From: Hymenobacter elongatus
Lineage (GTDB): Bacteria; Bacteroidota; Bacteroidia; Cytophagales; Hymenobacteraceae
Direction: 5' to 3'
Length of the DNA stretch: 64,000 bases
Assembly (NCBI RefSeq): GCF_004745955.1
Contig: NZ_SRLD01000004.1
Coordinates: 108,680 to 172,679, forward strand
A program made the position numbers and the translations under genes. The notes beneath the pieces were generated by a model that saw nothing but the letters and a program-made list of their open reading frames with translations, searched no databases and had not been told where the DNA came from. Below, piece after piece: positions 41,259 to 49,912 of the stretch. The first letter of the stretch is position 1; each line of letters starts with the position of its first letter.

Positions 41259-42962
41259 ATGCATTTCTACCACCACACCCCGGTTGCATTGTTTTTGAGT
41301 TGCGCCTGGCTACTTGCTACCAATTCGGTTGCGCAGTCGCTTCAAGTGAGTAACCTATCTCCGGCACGACACGCCAGTGCAGCTTCACGCACCAGCGCTG
41401 TTGGCGTTACGTTCGGGCAATCTCCTGCCGGGACTCCAACGCTTGCAGTTTTCAGTCAGCAGGCTGGCGGCAGAAAGGCAGGTACTACTTCCAGTGTTGG
41501 TACTACAGCAGCATTTGTGCCCCAGGTTCCGTTCAAAGCCGGCGAACTGCTGACGGCCACGGTGACTACTCCTAGCGGGCGCCACATGTGGCAGTTCACG
41601 GCTGCTACTACCGGCGGCACTGGCACTTTTGGCGGAGCCAGCTTCACACTGCCGCTCACACCTTATCCGTATGGGGTAATTGCTGTCAACCTGGCCGTGG
41701 CCGATATGAACGGTGATAACTACCTGGACGTCATTGTAGGCGAAATGGGCACCAACCCTTCTGGTCTATATCTAAACAATGGTCGCGGCCAGCTGGGTAG
41801 CAGATTCGCATCATTTGGCGCTTCTACTACTGTTCCAAGTTTCGCCCTCGGTGATGTAGACGGCGACGGTGACCTGGATCTGCCGTCTTTTCGCAATGAC
41901 GGTACTGGACGCTTTACGCAGGTCGTCGGCAGCCCTATCCTGCCTCTTGGCAGCAGCTACAACCGCCTACTCGTTGACACGGACGGCGACTCCGACCTGG
42001 ATTTGGTTTATACCAGCCTAAACGCTCTGTATGTAGCACCCAACAGCGGCACCGGAGTATTTGCCACTCCTACCAGCCTCATCGTACCTGAGCCAGGCAA
42101 CCTGACTGCTACCGACTTGGACAATGATGGCGACCTTGATTTACTGGGCTACGGCGGTTCTGGCGGCAACGGTGGCTTGTTGCGCACTTTTTTTAACGGC
42201 GGAAACGGCCTCTTCACCTTAGGCGCCACCTATGCGGCACCAACTACTGCAGAACTTACGGCACGTACTCCCCCCATTACCGGCGATATAGATGGTGATG
42301 GCGACGTGGATGTCCTACTCCCATACTACTTGGATGGCAGTCGGGTGGCTGTTTCCTGGCTCAACGACGGAACCGGCCAACTCACTGTTAATCAGACAAT
42401 AACTTCCACTAGACCAATCATGTGCACCAGCGCTAGCCTAGCTGACGTGGACAGTGACGGCGACCTGGATCTGCTGTTGAATGGGGCATCCCGAATTCAT
42501 GTAAACTTAGGCCAAGGCATATTCGGACCAGCAACCTATTTACAGCCAGCCACCTCTTCGGATGGAGGGCTTGTGCTAGCCGATATGAACAATGATGGGG
42601 CACTGGACTTGGTGACTGCTCAACCGGGCCTTAGCAGTGGGGGCCCTAATAATTCAACGCTAGGCTATGTAAAGATACACCTGAATGAAGTGGTTACGGC
42701 CACTTCGTCAGCAGTAGCGCAGGCACTATCCGTCTGGCCTAACCCGGTGGCAAGTGGTGCTTCCTTGCAGATAAAACTACAACAGCCCGTTCCGGCCGGC
42801 CGCGTGGTATTGCGCACCTTGCTGGGGCAATTCGTTCAGGAGCAGGCAACAATTGGCCGCAGCACGGAATTAATAACCAGTGGGGTAGCGCCTGGAATGT
42901 ATTTGCTTAGCGTAGAAGCACCGGGCCAACCAGCTGTCATGCGGCGTATATGCGTGCAATAG
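41259..42962 (+). CDS. FG-GAP/VCBS-repeat protein with T9SS sorting domain
   Basis: 567 residues. Signal peptide 1-25 (ends SVAQ). An Ig-like N-terminal domain (~28-130) resembles SbsA/Big_5. Seven FG-GAP-type calcium loops follow, e.g. VADMNGDNYLDVIVG, LGDVDGDGDLDLPSF, TGDIDGDGDVDVLLPY, LADMNNDGALDLVTA (~145-450). The last ~75 residues (SVWPNPVASGASL to VMRRICVQ) are a type A T9SS C-terminal sorting domain, so the protein should be secreted through the type IX system and attached to the surface. Codon use and base composition look more A+T-rich than in neighbouring genes. It sits between the dead and live dnaE 5' ends. Confidence 0.88.
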   Translation: MHFYHHTPVALFLSCAWLLATNSVAQSLQVSNLSPARHASAASRTSAVGVTFGQSPAGTPTLAVFSQQAGGRKAGTTSSVGTTAAFVPQVPFKAGELLTATVTTPSGRHMWQFTAATTGGTGTFGGASFTLPLTPYPYGVIAVNLAVADMNGDNYLDVIVGEMGTNPSGLYLNNGRGQLGSRFASFGASTTVPSFALGDVDGDGDLDLPSFRNDGTGRFTQVVGSPILPLGSSYNRLLVDTDGDSDLDLVYTSLNALYVAPNSGTGVFATPTSLIVPEPGNLTATDLDNDGDLDLLGYGGSGGNGGLLRTFFNGGNGLFTLGATYAAPTTAELTARTPPITGDIDGDGDVDVLLPYYLDGSRVAVSWLNDGTGQLTVNQTITSTRPIMCTSASLADVDSDGDLDLLLNGASRIHVNLGQGIFGPATYLQPATSSDGGLVLADMNNDGALDLVTAQPGLSSGGPNNSTLGYVKIHLNEVVTATSSAVAQALSVWPNPVASGASLQIKLQQPVPAGRVVLRTLLGQFVQEQATIGRSTELITSGVAPGMYLLSVEAPGQPAVMRRICVQ

Positions 42963-43078
42963 GCGGCTATAGGACTGTATGAGTTGAAATCGGGATAAGC
43001 TTTGCGGCCATTCCATTTTCTTAGTCTCAATACACAAAATCCCTTGCCGCGCAATCCTTCCCGGCCGCTTATTCGTGG

Positions 43079-43086
43079 GTAACTTT
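43079..43086 (+). promoter_or_regulatory. -7-like element TAACTTTA of dnaE
   Basis: One mismatch from TAnnTTTG, 41 bp upstream of the dnaE start. The same GGTAACTTTA block is kept in the decayed duplicate near 40790, which supports its being the native promoter. Confidence 0.45.
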
Positions 43087-43127
43087 ACTGTACGCTTCGC
43101 GCCCTAACGGCGCGGTGCCGGTTGCCC

Positions 43128-46100
43128 ATGCCCACGTTCTCGCACCTCCACTCGCACACTCAATATTCCCTTCTCGACGGCCAGGCCAGCATTTCGGCCC
43201 TGATGAAGAAGGCCCAGGCGGATGGCATGCCCGCCGTGGCGCTCACTGACCACGGCAACATGTTCGGGGCGTTCAACTTCGTGGCCGAGGCCAACAAGTA
43301 CAACGTCAAGCCGATTGTGGGCTGCGAGTTCTACATGGTGGAAGACCGCCACAAAAAGGCCTTCAGCCGCGAAAAAGGCGAGCGGGACAAGCGCTACCAC
43401 CAGCTGCTGCTGGCCAAGGATCAGGACGGCTACCACAACCTGAGCAAGCTTTGCTCGATGAGCTTCATCGAGGGCGTGTACAGCAAGTTTCCGCGCATCG
43501 ACCGGGAGCTGCTGCTAAAGTACCACAAGGGCCTGATTGCCACCAGCTGCTGCATCGGGGCCGAGCTTCCGCAGGCTATTCTGTTTCAGAGCGAGGCCAG
43601 GGCCGAAGAGCTGCTCAAGTGGTGGCTCGACGTGTTCGAGGACGACTACTACATCGAAATCCAGCGCCACGGGCTGATGAACTTCGACGGCACCGGCAAA
43701 AGCCAGGAGGACGTGAACCAGGTGCTGCTGAATCTGGCCCGCAAGTACAACGTGAAGGTCATCTGCACCAACGACTCCCACTACGTCGACCAGACCGACT
43801 TCGCGCCCCACGACATCCTGCTCTGCGTGAATACCGGCGAGGAGCACAGCATCCCCGTCGGCGACTTCCAGACCCAGTATTTCCGCCTGATTTCCCAGGA
43901 CAGCAAGGTTCACTACGACCACATCGACAACCTGCGCCCCCTGGCCGGTCAGGATGCCTTCATCCGCCGCCAGCTCCAGCGCATCGACGAGGAAGCCCAG
44001 AGCCCCAAGCCCCGGGCCCGCTTCGGCTTCGCCAACGACCAGTTCTACTTCAAGACCCAGGCCGAGATGAACGCGCTGTTCAGCGACGTGCCGGAAAGTG
44101 TGGACAACACGAACGAAATCGTGGATAAAATCACGCCGCCCAAGCTGCAGCGCGACATTCTGCTCCCCAACTTCCCGATTCCTGCCGAGCACGCCAACGC
44201 CGACGCCTTCCTGCGCCACCTCACCTACAAGGGTGCTTTTGAAGGCCCGAAATGCCGCTACTCCGACCGCACGCCCGAAATCGAGGAGCGCCTGGACTAC
44301 GAGCTGCGCGTGATTGAGACGATGGGCTTTGCCGGCTACTTCCTCATCACCCAGGACTTTATCAACCACGGCCGCAACATCGGCGTGGCCGTGGGGCCGG
44401 GCCGGGGCTCGGCGGCGGGCTCGGCCGTGGCCTACTGCGTGGGCATCACCAACATCGACCCGATCAAGTACTCGCTCCTATTCGAGCGTTTCCTGAACCC
44501 GGAGCGCGTGTCGATGCCCGATATCGACATCGACTTCGACGACGTGAACCGCCAGAAAGTCATCGACTACGTGGTGAATAAGTACGGTAAAACCCAGGTG
44601 GCCCAGATTATCACCTTCGGCACGATGGCCGCCAAGTCCAGCATCAAGGACGTGTCGCGGGCTATGGAGCTGCCTTTGCAGCTGGCCAACGACCTGGTGA
44701 AGATGGTGCCCGAGCAGGTGGGTACCACGCTGGCCAAGGCCTTTGCCGAAAACCAGGAGCTCGACTCCATCCGCCGCGACGATGCCCCCGACAACCTGCG
44801 GGGCCATATCCTGCGCCTGGCCACCCAGCTCGAAGGCTCGGTGCGCAATACCGGCATCCACGCCGCCGGCGTCATCATCGCCCCCGACGACATCACCAAG
44901 TACATTCCCGTCTCCACCTCCAAGGACTCGGACCTGCTCATCACGCAGTTCGACGGCAAGGTGATTGAGAGTGCGGGGATGCTGAAGATGGACTTTCTGG
45001 GACTCAAAACCCTGACCATCATCGTCGATGCCATCAACCTGATTGAGCGCAACCACGGCGTCAAAATCGACATCGACGAAATCCCGATTGACGACCTCAA
45101 GACCTACGAGCTCTACCAGCGCGGCGACACCATCGGCACGTTCCAGTTCGAGAGCGAAGGCATGCGCATGTACCTCAAGGACCTCAAGCCGACCAACATC
45201 GAGGATCTGATTGCCATGAACGCCCTCTACCGGCCGGGCCCGATGCAGTTCATTCCGAACTTCATCAACCGCAAGCACGGCCGCGAGGTGGTAGAATACC
45301 CGCACGAGCTGCTGGAGCCGATCCTGAACTACTCCCAGGGCATCATGGTGTACCAGGAGCAGATCATGCAGACGGCCCAGATCCTGGCCGGCTACTCCCT
45401 GGGCGGCGCTGATTTGCTGCGCCGGGCCATGGGCAAGAAGGACATGAAGAAGATGGCCCAGGAGCGGGAGAAATTCACGGAGGGTGCCAAAAAGCTGCAC
45501 GGCATTGTGGCCAAGAAGGCCAACGACGTGTTCGACGTGATGGAGAAGTTTGCGGCCTACGGCTTCAACCGCTCACATTCAGCGGCTTACAGCATCGTTG
45601 CCTACCAGACCGGCTACCTCAAGGCCCACTACCCGGCCGAGTACATGGCCGCCGTGCTCACCAACAACATGGGCGACATCAAGAAGGTGACGTTCTTCAT
45701 TGAGGAAGCCCGCAAGCAGGGCGTGGCCGTGCTCGGGCCCGACGTGAACGAATCCATCCTCAAGTTCAACGTGAATGCCCAGGGTCAGATCCGCTTCGGC
45801 ATGGCGGCCATGAAGGGCTCGGGCGAGGCCGCCGTGGAGGAAATCGTGCAGGAGCGCGACAAGGGCGGCCACTACGCCGACATCTTCGACTTTGCCCGCC
45901 GCGTCAACCTGCGGGCCGTGAACAAGAAAACCTTCGAGAGCATGGCCCAGGCCGGTGCCTTCGACTCGTTTGAGCGCTACCACCGCCGCCAGTTTCTGGA
46001 GGCTCCTACCGGCGACCAGAACCTCATCGAAAAGGCCATGAAGGTGGGCCAGCAGCACCAGGCCGCCAAGGAATCGGCCCAGCAGAGCCTCTTTGGCGGC

Positions 46101-46811
46101 GGGGGCGGCGAGATGAGCATCCCGATGCCCAAGATTCACGACATGGAGCCCTGGAGTCCCACCGAGAAGCTGCGCCGCGAAAAGGAAATCGTGGGCTTCT
46201 ACCTCTCCGGCCACCCGCTCGACGACTTCAAGCTCGAAATCGACTCCTACTGCACCTGCGGACTGGACAAGATTGAGACGTACAAGAACCGCGACGTGAC
46301 TGTGGCCGGCCTGATTTCCAACGTGCTGTTCAAGACCACCAAGACCGGCCAGCCCTTCGTGTCATTCAACGTGGAAGACTACGAAAGCAGCCTCAACCTG
46401 GCCCTGTTCCGCGACGACTACACCAAGTTTTCCAGCATCATCAACCCCCGCAACTACGACAAGGAGCAGGTGCCGCCCATGTTCATCCGCGGCAAGTACC
46501 AGCAGCGCTTCCGCGACTCCGACCAGTTCGAGTTCAAGATCATGACGATGGAGCCCCTGTTCAACGTGGCCGAGAAGCTGGCCAACGGCGTGCGCGTGCA
46601 GCTCGACCTGCGCACCATCACGGAACCCTTCATGGACCGCTTCATGGAAGCCGTGGAAAACTGCGCCGGCTCCAAAAAGCTGGAAATCAAGTTCGCCGAG
46701 CCCCACGAGCACCTCGCCGTGGATACCTACTCGCGCCGCTACCGCATCGAGCCCAAGGAGTTCATCCGCAAGATGCGCGAGATGGAAATCGACGCCTGCC
46801 AACTGATTTAG
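43128..46811 (+). CDS. dnaE: DNA polymerase III α subunit
   Basis: 1227 residues from ATG 43128. The N-terminal PHP domain begins TFSHLHSHTQYSLLDG; the polymerase palm has the catalytic Asp pair in VSMPDIDIDFDD (~465-467) and the GPGRGSAAGS motif just before it; fingers, HhH and OB-fold regions follow (the OB-type segment DVTVAGLISNVLFKTTKTG starts ~1050). It is the replicative polymerase. Domains are complete and length is normal for DnaE1-type enzymes of this phylum. A duplicated, broken 5' end lies 2.3 kb upstream. A strong hairpin follows the stop. Confidence 0.97.
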   Translation: MPTFSHLHSHTQYSLLDGQASISALMKKAQADGMPAVALTDHGNMFGAFNFVAEANKYNVKPIVGCEFYMVEDRHKKAFSREKGERDKRYHQLLLAKDQDGYHNLSKLCSMSFIEGVYSKFPRIDRELLLKYHKGLIATSCCIGAELPQAILFQSEARAEELLKWWLDVFEDDYYIEIQRHGLMNFDGTGKSQEDVNQVLLNLARKYNVKVICTNDSHYVDQTDFAPHDILLCVNTGEEHSIPVGDFQTQYFRLISQDSKVHYDHIDNLRPLAGQDAFIRRQLQRIDEEAQSPKPRARFGFANDQFYFKTQAEMNALFSDVPESVDNTNEIVDKITPPKLQRDILLPNFPIPAEHANADAFLRHLTYKGAFEGPKCRYSDRTPEIEERLDYELRVIETMGFAGYFLITQDFINHGRNIGVAVGPGRGSAAGSAVAYCVGITNIDPIKYSLLFERFLNPERVSMPDIDIDFDDVNRQKVIDYVVNKYGKTQVAQIITFGTMAAKSSIKDVSRAMELPLQLANDLVKMVPEQVGTTLAKAFAENQELDSIRRDDAPDNLRGHILRLATQLEGSVRNTGIHAAGVIIAPDDITKYIPVSTSKDSDLLITQFDGKVIESAGMLKMDFLGLKTLTIIVDAINLIERNHGVKIDIDEIPIDDLKTYELYQRGDTIGTFQFESEGMRMYLKDLKPTNIEDLIAMNALYRPGPMQFIPNFINRKHGREVVEYPHELLEPILNYSQGIMVYQEQIMQTAQILAGYSLGGADLLRRAMGKKDMKKMAQEREKFTEGAKKLHGIVAKKANDVFDVMEKFAAYGFNRSHSAAYSIVAYQTGYLKAHYPAEYMAAVLTNNMGDIKKVTFFIEEARKQGVAVLGPDVNESILKFNVNAQGQIRFGMAAMKGSGEAAVEEIVQERDKGGHYADIFDFARRVNLRAVNKKTFESMAQAGAFDSFERYHRRQFLEAPTGDQNLIEKAMKVGQQHQAAKESAQQSLFGGGGGEMSIPMPKIHDMEPWSPTEKLRREKEIVGFYLSGHPLDDFKLEIDSYCTCGLDKIETYKNRDVTVAGLISNVLFKTTKTGQPFVSFNVEDYESSLNLALFRDDYTKFSSIINPRNYDKEQVPPMFIRGKYQQRFRDSDQFEFKIMTMEPLFNVAEKLANGVRVQLDLRTITEPFMDRFMEAVENCAGSKKLEIKFAEPHEHLAVDTYSRRYRIEPKEFIRKMREMEIDACQLI

Positions 46812-46835
46812 GGCCGTGGCTTTCCTGGTTTTTGA

Positions 46836-46887
46836 GCAAATGCCGCAGATTTTTTCAATTACCATCGAAAGAATCTGCGGCATTTGC
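46836..46887 (+). terminator. Intrinsic terminator of dnaE
   Basis: A 16-bp stem GCAAATGCCGCAGATT with its perfect complement, 20-nt loop, then TTTGAC. Starts 24 bp after the dnaE stop. Confidence 0.75.
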
Positions 46888-47059
46888 TTTGACTATCGGC
46901 AAGGCTACACGGCCGTACGACAAGGTTATCAGTCTCCTTCTGCCACTCTGTCCTGATTGAACTTTCCGGCCCGGGTCTTGTTGAACTCGCAATCTGCTAC
47001 CTTGCGGCCCCGATGCTCGTAAGCAGCTGGATAACTCAACACACAAACCCCCTACTGTT

Positions 47060-47389
47060 ATGGGACACAAAGCCATCGAAATTACCGATGCTAATTTCGA
47101 CGAAATCATCAATTCCGATAAGCCCGTGCTCGTGGATTTCTGGGCCGAATGGTGCGGCCCCTGCCGCATGGTGGGCCCGGTAGTAGAAGAGCTGGCCGGC
47201 GAGTACGAAGGCCGCGTCGTGATTGGCAAAGTTGATGTGGATTCTAATCCGCAGACCTCCGCCAAGTTCGGCATCCGCAGCATTCCGACGCTGCTCGTCT
47301 TCAAAAACGGTCAGGTCGTAGATAAGCAAGTAGGCGCCGTACCAAAGCACGTACTGGCTCAGAAGCTCGACGCTCAGGTTACTGCTTAG
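47060..47389 (+). CDS. trxA: Thioredoxin
   Basis: 109 residues, the standard length. Active site WCGPC (in [14 protein letters not shown]), conserved [26 protein letters not shown] with the cis-Pro, and the C-terminal helix. It reduces disulfides in cytosolic proteins and feeds electrons to DsbD-type proteins; a dsbD gene is 4 kb downstream. A TACCTTGC box near 46998 may be the promoter, and a 20-bp hairpin ends the transcript. Confidence 0.97.
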   Translation: MGHKAIEITDANFDEIINSDKPVLVDFWAEWCGPCRMVGPVVEELAGEYEGRVVIGKVDVDSNPQTSAKFGIRSIPTLLVFKNGQVVDKQVGAVPKHVLAQKLDAQVTA

Positions 47390-47400
47390 ATTAAGCTAGT

Positions 47401-47452
47401 GCCCACGCAAAAGCCCCGTTTCTGCTAGCAGGAACGGGGCTTTTGCGTGGGC
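47401..47452. terminator. Terminator between trxA and the convergent small gene
   Basis: A 20-bp perfect stem (GCCCACGCAAAAGCCCCGTT and complement) with a 12-nt loop, with A/T tracts inside the arms for either direction. Confidence 0.85.
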
Positions 47453-47462
47453 ATTTAGGTGC

Positions 47463-47774
47463 CTAGCGCGGTTTGCGGGTTCGGGAGTCATGCTTCTGAC
47501 GGTACAGCACCCGGTCAGCTTGTCTTTCTTCATGACGCACCACATGGCGCTCAGCGGGCGTTACGACGCCATCAGCGCGGGCTGACTGCCGGGCTTGCCG
47601 GGCGTCGGCCTGCTGGGCTTGCGCCCGGGCGGCTTCAGTACGAGTGAGCTGCCCGGAGCGCACACCCTGCCGGATACGGGCCTGGTCGTTGGTGCGAGGA
47701 GCAGTTTGGGCAGTTGCAGCGGAGGAGGCTAGTAAGCTCAGCGCAGCAGCACAGGCAAAAAGGAAGGTTTTCAT
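47463..47774 (-). CDS. Small secreted basic protein
   Basis: 103 residues from the ATG at 47774. The signal peptide ends SSAATAQ. The mature ~80 residues are polar, dominated by Ala/Arg/Gln (RTEAARAQAQQADARQARQSARADG) and end in a basic tail. The middle, IRQGVRSGQLTRTEAARA, is a tandem-helix motif common in small Bacteroidota exported proteins and could bind nucleic acid or cell wall. Function unknown. Confidence 0.65.
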   Translation of the reverse strand: MKTFLFACAAALSLLASSAATAQTAPRTNDQARIRQGVRSGQLTRTEAARAQAQQADARQARQSARADGVVTPAERHVVRHEERQADRVLYRQKHDSRTRKPR

Positions 47775-47867
47775 AAGGCAGAGGAATTTGAGGTGACCTT
47801 TTGCCTCTTGGAGTGACAAGCCACGCCATAGTTTAACCTACCAGTAGTATTCGCGCTGTAGATTAGC

Positions 47868-48827
47868 TCAATACATCTCATCAGGGTTACCAGCCCGGGC
47901 TTCCGTAGGGGGAGATTGAGTGGCTTTCACCCCGCCAAACAGCTTAAAATTAGGAGCGAACATAATGGGCAGGGTGTAGGTCATAGCGGTGGGCACATTG
48001 TATTCACGGCCGGGTCGGAAGGCGGGCAGAGCAGCCACCACGCGGCGCGCCTCGATGTCCACTTCCGGAGCCAGGCCCCGCACAACCCGCACTTGGCTCA
48101 CCCGGCCATCCTCGCCAATAGTATACGACACATACACTTTACCCGTAATATTCTTGCGCCGGGCGGCCTTCGAGTACGTGGTATTACGCGCCAGGTATTG
48201 CATGAGCGCGGCCTGCCCGCCCGGAAACTCAGCGGCCTGTCGCCGCCGGGGTACGCCAGCGTACAGCTCACCCTCAAGGTTGAAAAATTTTAGGTTGACG
48301 CTCCGGCCATTCTCCAGCTTCTCCACGGCGCTGAGCTGCCCCGAATCGTAATAGTAGCGCCACTCCCCGTGCGGGCGACTGGCTACGTAGCTACCTTCGG
48401 AGCGCTTCTGCCCGTTGCGATGCACGCTGAGCCATTTGCCTACCCGCATGCCATCCGCGTATTCTCCCCGCTGGCTCACTTTTCCATCCTCATACCACGA
48501 CACGTACATGCCGTCAGCTTCGTCGTTGTGATAGTGCACCTGGCCGGCTTTGGTGCCATTGGGATGATACCAGGTAAATAAGCCGTTGCGCACGCCCGGC
48601 TCCAGTCCCGTGAGTGTGCCCCGCAGCAGCAGCGTGCCATTCATCGAGTAGTCGCGCATGGCGTAGCCAGCTTCTGCTTTCTTACGATCTATGATGCGGT
48701 AGTGCGTAGCACTGTCGGGCACTGTTGCCTCGTCGCGGGCATTCAGGTACACTGCCGGCAGGCTCTGCGCACGAGCAGTGGACAAAGCGGCCGTAGCGAC
48801 TAAAAATGCAAAGAGAAGCGCTTTCAT
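47868..48827 (-). CDS. MORN-repeat protein with C-terminal TonB domain
   Basis: 319 residues from the ATG at 48827. Signal peptide 1-20. Residues ~55-190 contain consecutive MORN-like units (GLFTWYHPNGTKAGQV, GMYVSWYEDGKVSQRGEY, GKWLSVHRNGQKRSEGSY, GEWRYYYDSGQLSAVE). The C-terminal TonB domain (~205-300) has QYLARNTTYSKAARRKNITGKVYVSYTI and VVRGLAPEVDIEARRVV. No membrane anchor other than the signal peptide is visible, so it is not a classic TonB energy transducer. Periplasmic or surface role inferred. Confidence 0.82.
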   Translation of the reverse strand: MKALLFAFLVATAALSTARAQSLPAVYLNARDEATVPDSATHYRIIDRKKAEAGYAMRDYSMNGTLLLRGTLTGLEPGVRNGLFTWYHPNGTKAGQVHYHNDEADGMYVSWYEDGKVSQRGEYADGMRVGKWLSVHRNGQKRSEGSYVASRPHGEWRYYYDSGQLSAVEKLENGRSVNLKFFNLEGELYAGVPRRRQAAEFPGGQAALMQYLARNTTYSKAARRKNITGKVYVSYTIGEDGRVSQVRVVRGLAPEVDIEARRVVAALPAFRPGREYNVPTAMTYTLPIMFAPNFKLFGGVKATQSPPTEARAGNPDEMY

Positions 48828-49048
48828 AGATTTCAGATAAAAATCAGCAAAGGAAAGATACTTACTTACTCGTTTGTAGCCAAGTGCCGGCAAACCAGAC
48901 TTTAAATCTACAGCTTTAACCCGGCCATCCTGGTACTTTATACGCTAAATTTTACTTGGCTATTTCCAGGAAAAGTACAGAAGCCGAACACTAGAATAGT
49001 TACCCTAATTACGCTTGCTCCAGCAGGGAGGATGAGGAACACAAAGAA

Positions 49049-49086
49049 GGTCAGCCGCCGCTCTGCTACTGAGCGGGAGGCTGACC
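49049..49086 (-). terminator. Terminator-like hairpin of the Lrp gene
   Basis: Stem GGTCAGCC / GGCTGACC extended by CCGCTC / GAGCGG, 7-nt loop; minus-strand sequence continues TTCTTTGTG. It starts 28 bp past the Lrp stop. Confidence 0.65.
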
Positions 49087-49113
49087 CTGGATATCGGTAA
49101 GGTTTTGCCGTTG

Positions 49114-49578
49114 CTATTGCAGCTGAATGGCGCGATTCATGGCTTCTTCGAGCGAAATAAGCGTTTCGGTCCGCTCTATGCCTTCGATGAGTTGCACCTT
49201 GTCGTGGAGCACATCGCGCAAGTGCTGGGTGTCGCGGCACACCAAGCGGGCAAATACACCGTAGGCTCCGGTAGTAAAATGAATGCTTACCACCTCAGGA
49301 ATTTCCCGCAGCTGCTCCACCACACTGGCATACACGGAGCTTTTCAGCAGGTATATGCCCAGAAAGGCACTGACGCCATAGCCCAGCTTTTGATAATCTA
49401 GCTTCAGCGTAGCCCCCTTCACAATTCCCAGCTCCTCCAGGCGGGCCATTCGGACGTGAACCGTGCCACCCGAGACGTGGACTTTACGGGCAATTTCGGT
49501 GTAAGGAATCTTAGCGTCTTCGATCAGAAGGGCCAGTATTTTGCGGTCGGTGTCGTCAAGTTCGTAATTACGGGCCAT
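49114..49578 (-). CDS. Lrp/AsnC-family transcriptional regulator
   Basis: 154 residues from the ATG at 49578; the longer in-frame start adds a poorly supported 10 residues. The N-terminal HTH (LDDTDRKILALLIEDAKIPYTEIARKVHVSGGTVHVRMARLEE, read in pieces) is the AsnC type. The C-terminal RAM/ligand domain starts ~70 (GYGVSAFLGIYLLK) and holds VVSIHFTTGAYGVFARLVC. It probably senses an amino acid and controls amino-acid metabolism. The tRNA-like gene at 49729 is divergent from it, but no direct link is shown. Confidence 0.9.
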   Translation of the reverse strand: MARNYELDDTDRKILALLIEDAKIPYTEIARKVHVSGGTVHVRMARLEELGIVKGATLKLDYQKLGYGVSAFLGIYLLKSSVYASVVEQLREIPEVVSIHFTTGAYGVFARLVCRDTQHLRDVLHDKVQLIEGIERTETLISLEEAMNRAIQLQ

Positions 49579-49687
49579 TTTGCAGTAGTTTAATTGCTTA
49601 TTTCGCAACTATGTTTCGTGAATAGTAAAAAATATGTAAATTTTTAACCATATGTATGCCAATATTTTATTTAATCAATCGAAACGC

Positions 49688-49695
49688 TACATTTG
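49688..49695 (+). promoter_or_regulatory. -7 element TACATTTG of the tRNA-like gene
   Basis: A perfect TAnnTTTG match 34 bp upstream of the mature 5' end inferred at 49729. The next gene on the plus strand is several kb away, so the transcript served is the tRNA-like RNA and its tail to the terminator at 49913. Confidence 0.55.
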
Positions 49696-49728
49696 TTTCA
49701 ATCCGATGCAAATGGTGTTGGGCCTTTT

Positions 49729-49843
49729 TGTAGAATGATGAAATTGGCAGACATGCCCTCCTCTCTCGGGGGTGGTGGCTCGGGAAAAACTGGTCCGGCG
49801 GCCGGCTAACTACACCATGGAGGTTCGAACCCTTCTTCTACAG
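49729..49843 (+). tRNA. Class II tRNA-like gene, anticodon CTC, very long variable region
   Basis: Hand folding gives a full cloverleaf. Acceptor 49729-49735 pairs with 49836-49842 (7 of 7 Watson-Crick). D-stem ATG/CAT closes the loop AAATTGGCAGA, identical in style to tRNA-Leu. Anticodon stem CCCTC/GGGGG surrounds CTCTCTC, so positions 34-36 are CTC (C763-C765) after a proper U33; position 37 is T, which is rare. T-stem GGAGG/CCTTC holds TTCGAAC. The variable region (49773-49818) is 46 nt: TGGTG/CACCA at its base and a second hairpin (790-795/800-805) inside. Position 73 is G and CCA is not encoded. A CTC anticodon belongs to Glu, but the body is Leu/Ser-type. Confidence 0.7.
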
Positions 49844-49879
49844 CTGTTTTGTTGGGTAATGTGAGGAGGAAATACCGGG

Positions 49880-49899
49880 ACGTATCTGGGTGGGTACGT
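49880..49899 (+). other. Small hairpin after the tRNA-like gene
   Basis: ACGTA-TCTGGGTGGG-TACGT: a 5-bp stem with a 10-nt loop. The loop is the same 10 bases as in the terminator hairpin 20 nt downstream. Confidence 0.5.
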
Positions 49900-49912
49900 T
49901 TTCTGTTGAAGA

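Noticed and set aside
43515..45500. Long minus-strand frames opposite dnaE
   Set aside because: They are His/Val/Gly-rich reverse readings of a highly conserved gene without any motif.
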